Of a DNA stretch of 6,290 bases, positions 1 through 5,700 are shown piece after piece. The DNA comes from Campylobacterales bacterium (lineage in GTDB: Bacteria; Campylobacterota; Campylobacteria; Campylobacterales; QNZT01), in contig JALWKJ010000061.1 of the NCBI GenBank assembly GCA_027081495.1, forward strand, positions 1 to 6,290, given 5' to 3'. Position numbers and translations under genes: made by a program. The number at the start of each line of letters is the position of its first letter. The stretch's first letter is position 1. A model generated the notes under the pieces. The model had not been told where the DNA came from, searched no databases, and saw only the letters and a program-made list of their open reading frames with translations.

Positions 1-427
1 GGGTCATGATATTTCTAGGCGTTATATTATCAGTTGAGCCAAAACGGCTTTTGATGCTAAACTCCGGCAAATAGTTTACAAAAGGTTGATCTATATCCAT
101 ACTGCCCTCTTCAACAAGCTTCATAGCCGCCATAGCCGTAAACAGTTTTGTGATAGAACCGGCACGGTATCGTGTTTTTGGAGTTGCTTTTATTGCATTG
201 GCTTTATCGGCATATCCAAACCCTTTTTGCCATACTATCTCTTGGTCATCAACTAAGGCAACCGACAATCCTACGATATCATGTTGTTGCATCTGTGTGG
301 AAATAAATCCATCCATATATGTTTCAACAGAGCTATAGTCTGTTTTTTTAGACTTTGAAGATTCGCCACATCCTACAAATAATACGCTGCCAAGAAGCAA
401 AGCTCCTATGAGTGTATATCTTTTCAT
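1..427 (-). CDS. Lipoprotein serine hydrolase, beta-lactamase/PBP family (partial, C-terminus off the left edge)
   Basis: Read on the minus strand from ATG at 427-425, this frame stays open for 142 codons to the window edge, so the C-terminal part is missing. Residues 1-20 form a lipoprotein signal: a short positive start (MKR), a hydrophobic core and LFVGC with the lipid-carrying Cys at 20, predicting an exported, membrane-anchored protein. The catalytic SxxK motif of serine beta-lactamases and DD-peptidases is SITK at 91-94, in the typical setting YRAGSITKLFTA, followed by a helix ending in LVEEG and by PFVNYLPEF. The last visible residues, ITPRNIMT (135-142), match the segment that normally leads into the HxSGL region of this family. 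The YxN and HxG motifs lie outside the window, so beta-lactamase, peptidoglycan peptidase and esterase cannot be told apart. It is divergent from the response regulator at 525. A weak ribosome site (AAGATGGA) lies just before the start. Confidence 0.88.
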   Translation of the reverse strand, partial: MKRYTLIGALLLGSVLFVGCGESSKSKKTDYSSVETYMDGFISTQMQQHDIVGLSVALVDDQEIVWQKGFGYADKANAIKATPKTRYRAGSITKLFTAMAAMKLVEEGSMDIDQPFVNYLPEFSIKSRFGSTDNITPRNIMT

Positions 428-455
428 GTTCCATCTTTTCTGTTTTGATATGAGT

Positions 456-487
456 ATTTTAATCCAAACTAATGTGAGAAAAATGAG
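456..487 (-). promoter_or_regulatory. Predicted promoter of the serine hydrolase with shared 17-base element
   Basis: On the minus strand, CTCATTTTTCTCACATT (487-471) is followed by 9 bases and then TAAAAT (461-456) as a -10 box. The predicted transcript starts near 449, about 22 bases before the ATG at 427. The 17-base element is identical to the one before the TonB receptor, with the same 9-base spacing to -10. A further half-repeat, CTCCTTT (494-488), precedes it, giving three CTC-type repeats in a row. The box and spacing are seen directly; promoter activity is inferred. Confidence 0.5.
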
Positions 488-502
488 AAAGGAGACATTT
501 TA

Positions 503-519
503 TTAGTTTTTACTAAAAT
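503..519 (+). promoter_or_regulatory. Possible response-regulator promoter with small dyad
   Basis: TAAAAT (514-519) lies only 5 bases before the ATG at 525 and could be the -10 box of a leaderless transcript. It overlaps a perfect 5-base dyad, TTAGT (503-507) and ACTAA (512-516), separated by TTTT, which could serve as an operator. No Shine-Dalgarno sequence lies at a usable distance from the ATG. The 17-base element on the opposite strand (471-487) would sit roughly at -54 to -38 relative to this start, a usual place for an activator. The whole region is AT-rich, so a chance match is possible. Confidence 0.25.
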
Positions 520-524
520 ATCTC

Positions 525-1199
525 ATGGAAAATACATTTTTAAACCTCACTCTATTATATGTCGAAGACGACGAGATCATCCGTAAAAATGCCGTAGAAT
601 ATCTTCAAAATTACTTTAAAGAGGTCTATCAAACTAAAGATGGACTAGAGGCGCTAGAGGTATATAGAACAAAAAAGCCGGATATCATCATCACCGATAT
701 TGAGATGCCAAGACTCAACGGATTGGATATGGCAAAAAAGATTAGAAAAGAGGATAAAACCACCCCTATTGTCATCACCACCGCTTTTACGGATACCCAC
801 TATCTTATGCAAGCTGTTGAGTTACAGTTGATCAAGTATATCGTCAAACCTATTAGTTCAAAAAAACTCAATGAAGCCCTAAAGATACTCTCTGAATATC
901 TACATACAAATAGTATTCTGAGCATAGATAAAGATAAATACTATGATAACCTCAATAAATGTCTCATAATTGACAAAGAGATTATGACACTCACGCATAA
1001 AGAGTTTCAACTTTTTGATCTGTTGGCAAAAAATCACCATAGAATCGTCAACTATGAAGAGATAGAGAACACGGTTTGGTATGATGAGGGTATGAGTAAA
1101 GATGCTCTTCGTGCTTTGGTAAGAACGGTACGAAAAAAGCTTAAGGGAGATTATGTTGAAAATATTTCAGGATTTGGTTACAGGCTACAAGTGAAATAA
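525..1199 (+). CDS. OmpR-family response regulator
   Basis: A 224-residue, two-domain DNA-binding response regulator of the usual length. The N-terminal receiver domain (about 7-120) has the acidic pocket E14-D15-D16, the phosphoacceptor Asp58 in IIITDIEMP, the switch Thr86 in VITTAF, Tyr105 as switch aromatic and Lys108 in the KP pair, so all key residues are present. The C-terminal domain (about 130-224) is a winged helix of the OmpR/PhoB type, with MTLTHKEFQLFDLLAKN, the recognition-helix region DALRALVRTVRKKL and the closing hairpin ISGFGYRL. It should be a cytoplasmic transcription factor phosphorylated by the kinase that begins 36 bases downstream. The start is fixed at 525 because an in-frame TAG at 504-506 is followed by no other start codon. 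The AAGGAG at 489-494 is about 30 bases away, too far to act as its ribosome site. Its targets are unknown; the shared promoter element in this window is a candidate. Confidence 0.93.
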   Translation: MENTFLNLTLLYVEDDEIIRKNAVEYLQNYFKEVYQTKDGLEALEVYRTKKPDIIITDIEMPRLNGLDMAKKIRKEDKTTPIVITTAFTDTHYLMQAVELQLIKYIVKPISSKKLNEALKILSEYLHTNSILSIDKDKYYDNLNKCLIIDKEIMTLTHKEFQLFDLLAKNHHRIVNYEEIENTVWYDEGMSKDALRALVRTVRKKLKGDYVENISGFGYRLQVK

Positions 1200-1229
1200 C
1201 ATTTTTTTCACATTATTTTGGGCTATACT
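1198..1229 (+). promoter_or_regulatory. Predicted promoter of the histidine kinase with shared element
   Basis: AACATTTTTTTCACATT (1198-1214) matches the 17-base element of the other two promoters at 14 of 17 positions. It is followed by the same 9-base spacing and then TATACT (1224-1229), preceded by GC as in the receptor promoter. The element overlaps the last bases of the response-regulator gene. The predicted transcript start, 6-7 bases after the -10 box, falls on or next to the ATG at 1236, implying a leaderless mRNA. The kinase may therefore be transcribed on its own as well as by read-through from the regulator. Confidence 0.5.
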
Positions 1230-1235
1230 ACGCTT

Positions 1236-3026
1236 ATGAAAAAGTTTATCGTATCGCTCATGATCTTCTCTACACTCCTTCTAGCCGATGGCGCTTCTTT
1301 GGTTTTAAAATCGTTTCACACCAATGAAGAGATAAATATAACTAATATCGAAAAATACATTTCAAACTTTAAAACACAAACACAAGATGAAAAAGATGTT
1401 GACTTTGAGATTGTCCTTTTTGATAGTGAAGAGGATTCTACCTTGAAGCAAAACGATACACATACATTTACATGGATTATGCTTGAGTTAGATGAGAACC
1501 TCTCTAGCGGACACTATTGGATCGAGCATACAAATTTTGCATTTACAAAGCATACATTTGCGGCACATCAGTCGGTAGATAAATTTTCTCTTTTAGGACG
1601 CAAGCTTTTTTCCTTTATCTACGATAAAACAAAAGATAGCGGACGATATTTTCTAAAAGCCGTCCCCTATCAATCTCATGTCGTTGCAAAAGCATCGCTT
1701 TATACGCCGCAAGATTTCTCAGCTTGGGCAGATCTGTATAGTGTTAAATTGCTGCTGTATTTTTTTCTATTTGGGCTTATCTTTATGACCGCTATTTATA
1801 ATGGAGCTTTATATCTTTATAATCGTGAAAAATCTTTTCTCTACTATATGTTGATGCAGCTTTTTATGGTAGGTATTTTGGTCTATCAAACCGATATCGT
1901 TGAAATTTATGTCATGGGAAATGCAGAAGATGAAGAGATAGCGATCTTTTTTTACTTTATACTCGTAGAGTTGGCTATAATTTTTATACTCTTTTTTATA
2001 AGGGCATTTTTAGAAACCAAAAAATATCTACCTTTTCATGATAAGATTTTACGATATATTACTATTTTTGCATTTGTAGATTTGGTGTTATTTTTTGTTC
2101 CCATCATGTTGATTCTCAAAATCTATAGCTTTATATTGCTGTATGTTATAGTCGTGGCGTGGTTTCGTTTTAGACAGGGCTATAAACCCGCTCTCTTTTT
2201 CTTATACGGTTGGTCGGCGCTTATGGTCGGCGTGTTTGTTTCAGATTTTCTTCCTGATAATTCTTTGGCTATTGATTCTGTTGTTATCGGCTCTACGATT
2301 GAAGCACTATTTTTGGCAATTGCTATCTCCTATAAGATGAGAGAGATTAAAAATGAAAAAGAGGAGCAAAAAGAGTTGCTTATACACCAAAGCCGCCTAG
2401 CTTCTATGGGTGAGATGCTGGGAAATATCGCCCATCAGTGGAGGCAACCCCTTTCGCGTTTGGGCTATATCCTCATGAATATCGAATCCAAAGATAAAGC
2501 GCAACGCCACACACGAAAACTAAAAGAAGCATCTAACCAGCTAGAGTTTATGTCTCAAACTATAGACGATTTTAGAGATTTTTACAAACCGGACAAAGAA
2601 AAAGAGACTTTTAACCTACTAGAAGAGACGCAAAAAGTCCTCGCACTCCTAGATTTCAAAGAGATTGAGATAGTAGTAGAAACAAAAGAGGAAGTAAGCA
2701 TTCTAAACCATAAAAACGGTTATAAACAAGTACTGCTAAATCTTCTGACAAACGCCAAAGATATCTTAAAAAACAGAGCCGTACCCTTTCCAAAAATCAT
2801 CATAAAAATAGAAAAAAACGCTATCACTGTAAGTGACAACGCCGGAGGTATCAAACTAGAAAATATTCAAAGGATTTTTGAACCATACTTTAGTACAAAA
2901 TCCCAAGGATTGGGTATAGGACTCTATATGTCTAAGGTAATCGTTGAAAAAAATATGGGTGGGAAAATGAGAGTCGAAAATACTAAAGAGGGCGCTTCAT
3001 TTGTTTTTTCTTTCACAACGCAATAA
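1236..3026 (+). CDS. 7TMR-DISM-like sensor histidine kinase
   Basis: A 596-residue membrane sensor kinase. Residues 1-18 are a signal peptide (MKKFIVSLMIF then LLLADG). Residues about 20-160 form a periplasmic domain whose FTWIMLELDENLSSGHYWI stretch recalls the 7TMR-DISM extracellular type 2 domain, weakly conserved. Seven hydrophobic segments fill about 170-365, fitting 7TMR-DISM_7TM. A charged, probably coiled-coil linker (EIKNEKEEQ) leads to the phosphoacceptor His400 in IAHQWRQPL. The ATPase domain has Asn506 (N box, LTNAKD), D534-NAGG (G1), IFEPYFSTK (F box) and GLGIGL at 558-563 (G2), so the kinase appears intact. Family knowledge suggests sensing of a small or carbohydrate-like periplasmic ligand; the ligand here is unknown. 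Its likely partner is the response regulator just upstream. I chose ATG 1236 over the in-frame TTG at 1218 because it begins exactly at the signal peptide and the extra six codons overlap the -10 box. There is no clear Shine-Dalgarno sequence. Confidence 0.92.
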   Translation: MKKFIVSLMIFSTLLLADGASLVLKSFHTNEEINITNIEKYISNFKTQTQDEKDVDFEIVLFDSEEDSTLKQNDTHTFTWIMLELDENLSSGHYWIEHTNFAFTKHTFAAHQSVDKFSLLGRKLFSFIYDKTKDSGRYFLKAVPYQSHVVAKASLYTPQDFSAWADLYSVKLLLYFFLFGLIFMTAIYNGALYLYNREKSFLYYMLMQLFMVGILVYQTDIVEIYVMGNAEDEEIAIFFYFILVELAIIFILFFIRAFLETKKYLPFHDKILRYITIFAFVDLVLFFVPIMLILKIYSFILLYVIVVAWFRFRQGYKPALFFLYGWSALMVGVFVSDFLPDNSLAIDSVVIGSTIEALFLAIAISYKMREIKNEKEEQKELLIHQSRLASMGEMLGNIAHQWRQPLSRLGYILMNIESKDKAQRHTRKLKEASNQLEFMSQTIDDFRDFYKPDKEKETFNLLEETQKVLALLDFKEIEIVVETKEEVSILNHKNGYKQVLLNLLTNAKDILKNRAVPFPKIIIKIEKNAITVSDNAGGIKLENIQRIFEPYFSTKSQGLGIGLYMSKVIVEKNMGGKMRVENTKEGASFVFSFTTQ

Positions 3027-3121
3027 GAAGTACGCGCACTTTGGCAATCTTGAAAAAAACATCCTTGTATAGATTGTCATAGGTCTATGGCGCATATCGA
3101 AAGCTTTTTGTTACGATTTGA

Positions 3122-3141
3122 GAAATGATAAAATTCATTTC
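3122..3141. promoter_or_regulatory. Seven-base dyad upstream of the TonB receptor, possible operator
   Basis: GAAATGA (3122-3128) and TCATTTC (3135-3141) are perfect inverted repeats around TAAAAT. The dyad ends right where the shared 17-base promoter element begins, roughly 40-60 bases before the predicted transcript start, a usual place for a regulator site. TGATAAAATTCATT partly resembles a Fur box, and Fur control is common for TonB receptors, but the match to the GATAAT repeat pattern is poor. The stem is AT-rich and is not followed by a T run in a gene-end position, so it is unlikely to be a terminator. Confidence 0.3.
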
Positions 3142-3173
3142 CTCATTTTTCTCACATTTTTTCCCGCTATCAT
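3142..3173 (+). promoter_or_regulatory. Predicted promoter of the TonB receptor with shared 17-base element
   Basis: CTCATTTTTCTCACATT (3142-3158) is followed by 9 bases and TATCAT (3168-3173), preceded by GC as at the kinase promoter. The predicted transcript starts near 3180, leaving a short leader that carries a good ribosome site, AAGGAAGAG (3184-3192), just before the ATG at 3194. The 17 bases are identical to those in the serine hydrolase promoter. CTCATTTTT and CTCACATTT make a 9-base direct repeat, with a looser copy TTCATTTC directly upstream. Confidence 0.55.
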
Positions 3174-3193
3174 GATCGGACAAAAGGAAGAGC

Positions 3194-5227
3194 ATGAAAA
3201 AAACCATATTTTTACTTTTTACACCTTTAATCATGATAGCGGCGTCTATCGAGCTTGAAAAGTTAGAGGTGAACGCCGGCGGCGAGCTAGAGGGCGAGAT
3301 GATTTTGCAAAAAGAGGGTTTTATGAAATCCGCTCCGATGCAAAAGCAAATCACAACAAAACAAGCTTTAGCGGTGGCGGGTACCAATGGCGATCCGATA
3401 AAAGCGCTCAAATCGTTTGCCGGTGTGGTTAGCTCCAACAACGACAACGGCAGCGAACTTTACATCCACGGATCCAAGCCGCGAGAGACCCGTTTCACAC
3501 TCAACCATTTGCCTATCGGTTATCTCTATCATCTAGGAGGGCTTCATTCGGTGATAGCGCCGGAGATGATAGGTCAAATTGATGCTTATCTTGGCGGGTT
3601 CGATACGAGTTACGGCTCGATGGGAGCGGTAGTGGATATTACGCCCAAGTATCCTAGTGGAGATGATAGAGGTCGGGTGCATATCGGGATGTATGATTCG
3701 GATTTTGCCTATGATGGGGAGATTTCGGAAGATACCCGTATCTTTATCGGTGCGAGACGGAGTTATTTTGATTTGATCGCCGCGGATTTGATCGATGAGT
3801 TGGATAAGGATAAGAAAGATGCGAGCAAGAAGACTACTTTTACCCTTTTCCCTCAGTTTTATGACGCCCAACTGATACTCACGCATACGATGGGGGAGCA
3901 TATTTTCTCTCTTGAGGGCGTGTTGGCGCATGACAAAATGAAGTTATATGATACGATGCAAAAAGATAAAGATCCCTTGGCGGTAGGAAAGATCAATACC
4001 GATATCTCTTCAAATACCCTAGGATTACGCTGGATATATGCGGGGGAAAATCATACGGCAAACACGCTTTTGTATCGACTGCACAATAGGGAAAAAGTGC
4101 GGCTTTTTGATGCCGACTATTTTGTAGATTCGACTTTAGATGAGTACGGACTCTATCATGAGAGTATATTTCATCTTGAAGAGCACACGCCTATGGTCGG
4201 ATTTTTGATTAAAAATATTCACGCTCCCGCGAAGTTTCACATCACCGCTCCGTCAAACAACGATTTCGAACCGCCGCTCATCGACCAAAAGGTAGTTTCG
4301 TTAAACAAAACTTTTAAAGCCAAAGAGTACACGGCATTTGCTCAAGATATTTGGGATATCACCCCAAACAATCACTTTCGATACGGAGTTCGAGTATGGG
4401 ATACGGATTTTCAGGCTTTCGGTTCGGGCGTAGATCCCAGGATTGCGTTTGTGTATGATCTTTCTAAAACGCTTACTCTTTCAACCGCTATCGGGCGTTA
4501 TTCACAACTTCCCGATACGGTCTATTTTATAGAAGGCTTTGGCAATCCAAAGATAAAATCATATGAGTTTGCCGATCACTATACGCTAAGCGTACAAAAA
4601 AAGTTTACGGATACATCTACGCTTACGATCGAACCCTATTTTAAAAATTTTAAAAACCTTGCTATTAGCGATGAGGTGGAGAACTACAAAGCTATAGGAA
4701 AGGGTAAAGCATATGGGGTGGATATCACCTATAAAAAACGGATAGAAAATCTAGATATAATCGCCGCTTATACATTTGTTAAAGCCGAAAGAGAGCTTAA
4801 CACCCAAAACGATAAATTCTATCGTTTTGAGGGAGACATCCCCAATACTTTACAAATGAGCGCCAATTACCGTTTTGACAACGGTTGGAGAGTATCGGGC
4901 TTTCTCAAATACAACGACGGCGCGCCATATACTCCTATCGTCGGTACGGAGGATTATACTTACAAAGGCAAAAGTTACAAACGCCCTATATACGGCGAGC
5001 CGTATAGTAGTCGTCTCCCTTATGATTTAGATCTTGATGTACAGATAGGCAAGAGTGTGAAATTTGCGGGCAATCAGCGCTTAGAATTTTCTATTGAGCT
5101 GATGAATATTACATCTCTTTTTAGAAAAAATGTTGCGGCAATTAAATATAATGACGCTTACGAAAAGGATGGAAAGTACTATCAGATGGGCTTTTTACCC
5201 GCTTTTCATGTTAGTTTTCGATTTTAG
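3194..5227 (+). CDS. TonB-dependent outer-membrane receptor
   Basis: A 677-residue outer-membrane active-transport receptor of typical length, driven by TonB-ExbB-ExbD. Residues 1-18 are a signal peptide (MKKTIFLLF to IAAS). Just after it, EKLEVNA (22-28) fits the TonB-box position and style. The plug domain spans about 50-155: DPIKALKSFAGVV, then SELYIHGSKPRETRF starting at 87, then GGFDTSYGSMGAVVDI at 134-149, the conserved end of the plug. The rest is a 22-strand-type barrel with alternating aromatic strands, ending in FHVSFRF with the terminal Phe recognised by the BAM machinery. There is no N-terminal signalling (STN) domain and no carboxypeptidase-like domain, so it is a plain transporter. 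The substrate cannot be read from the sequence. It has its own promoter and a strong ribosome site, and follows the two-component pair by 167 bases, so regulation by that pair is a reasonable inference. No strong terminator is visible after it. Confidence 0.9.
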   Translation: MKKTIFLLFTPLIMIAASIELEKLEVNAGGELEGEMILQKEGFMKSAPMQKQITTKQALAVAGTNGDPIKALKSFAGVVSSNNDNGSELYIHGSKPRETRFTLNHLPIGYLYHLGGLHSVIAPEMIGQIDAYLGGFDTSYGSMGAVVDITPKYPSGDDRGRVHIGMYDSDFAYDGEISEDTRIFIGARRSYFDLIAADLIDELDKDKKDASKKTTFTLFPQFYDAQLILTHTMGEHIFSLEGVLAHDKMKLYDTMQKDKDPLAVGKINTDISSNTLGLRWIYAGENHTANTLLYRLHNREKVRLFDADYFVDSTLDEYGLYHESIFHLEEHTPMVGFLIKNIHAPAKFHITAPSNNDFEPPLIDQKVVSLNKTFKAKEYTAFAQDIWDITPNNHFRYGVRVWDTDFQAFGSGVDPRIAFVYDLSKTLTLSTAIGRYSQLPDTVYFIEGFGNPKIKSYEFADHYTLSVQKKFTDTSTLTIEPYFKNFKNLAISDEVENYKAIGKGKAYGVDITYKKRIENLDIIAAYTFVKAERELNTQNDKFYRFEGDIPNTLQMSANYRFDNGWRVSGFLKYNDGAPYTPIVGTEDYTYKGKSYKRPIYGEPYSSRLPYDLDLDVQIGKSVKFAGNQRLEFSIELMNITSLFRKNVAAIKYNDAYEKDGKYYQMGFLPAFHVSFRF

Positions 5228-5273
5228 TTAGATCCATAAATATTGCATAACTTTAGAAATAAATGCATATATT
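5228..5273. other. AT-rich spacer at the probable lineage junction
   Basis: This short spacer lies between the converging ends of the TonB receptor and the small barrel gene. To its left the codon use and proteins are Campylobacterota-like; to its right they are AT-richer and Bacteroidota-like. It holds no GC-rich hairpin terminator, no tRNA end, no transposase remnant and no clear target-site duplication. The true breakpoint may extend into the barrel gene, to about base 5300, where its family-like sequence stops. Confidence 0.4.
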
Positions 5274-5678
5274 TTAAGCTATTTTGTTATAAATCAATAA
5301 TTTAAGATTTTCTGATAAAGGATAAGTTAATCCGCCTCCCAGGTCAAATCCTATCATACTAGCGCTCACATTAACTATACCCGAATAATTATAATTAAAA
5401 TAGTGAAAACCTGCGAGGGGGTAATAATTTAATGCTTCTACATCACCTAAATTATAATGCGCATGGGCACTAACTCCTATAAGTGTCCCATAATCTATAA
5501 AGAAGTAATTAAAAGAGGGAGAAATAGAAAATTTATCACTTATTACAAAATCCGCTTTTGCCTCAATTGCTGTTTTTTCAATTAAATACAAACCTCCACC
5601 AATTGAAGTTTGAGCAAATGATTCTGAACAATTCAGGAAAAATGACCCCAGTAAAATTAATATTAAAAATCGTTTCAT
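5274..5678 (-). CDS. Small outer-membrane beta-barrel protein, apparently C-terminally truncated
   Basis: A 134-residue protein with a clear signal peptide, MKRFLILILLGSFFLNC to SESFAQ, of the Bacteroidota style in which cleavage leaves Gln first. The mature part alternates polar and hydrophobic residues as in outer-membrane barrel strands: AIEAKADFVISDKFSISPSF, LIGVSAHAHYNL, YYPLAGFHYFNYNY, SMIGFDLGGGLTYPL. This suits the opacity-like/PorT-like small barrel class; no specific function can be assigned. In such proteins SENLKL is normally followed by one or two more strands ending in an aromatic residue. Here the frame ends in LIYNKIA, with no terminal barrel signature, and other frames do not restore it, so the gene looks cut by a rearrangement near 5275-5300. 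It lies 22 bases after the PorT-like gene on the same strand and probably shared its transcript. The start has no Shine-Dalgarno sequence, which is usual in Bacteroidota. Confidence 0.7.
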   Translation of the reverse strand: MKRFLILILLGSFFLNCSESFAQTSIGGGLYLIEKTAIEAKADFVISDKFSISPSFNYFFIDYGTLIGVSAHAHYNLGDVEALNYYPLAGFHYFNYNYSGIVNVSASMIGFDLGGGLTYPLSENLKLLIYNKIA

Positions 5679-5700
5679 GATATGTTTAATTTAATAGTTG

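Noticed and set aside
150..338. Open frame on the plus strand
   Set aside because: It lies antisense inside the serine hydrolase gene, which has a lipobox and SxxK motif; its translation resembles no protein.
489..494. AAGGAG as the ribosome site of the response regulator
   Set aside because: It lies about 30 bases before the ATG, and no in-frame start exists nearer. It is better explained as the complement of a CTCCTT half-repeat in the opposite-strand promoter element.
1218..1235. In-frame TTG at 1218 as the kinase start
   Set aside because: It would add six codons lying across the -10 box and before the natural start of the signal peptide at ATG 1236; it also has no ribosome site.
3078..3089. 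Dyad CATAG-GT-CTATG after the kinase gene as a terminator
   Set aside because: The loop is only two bases and no T run follows, so it is not an intrinsic terminator; it is too short to call an operator with confidence.
3085..3447. Open frame on the minus strand
   Set aside because: It overlaps the receptor promoter, signal peptide and plug region on the other strand; its Ser/Cys-rich translation looks like a shadow of the receptor.
3533..3931. Open frame on the minus strand inside the receptor gene
   Set aside because: Shadow of the plug and first barrel strands; no domain, signal or ribosome site.
5275..5310. A simple frameshift explaining the short barrel protein
   Set aside because: The other two minus-strand frames reach stops almost at once and none encodes further barrel strands.
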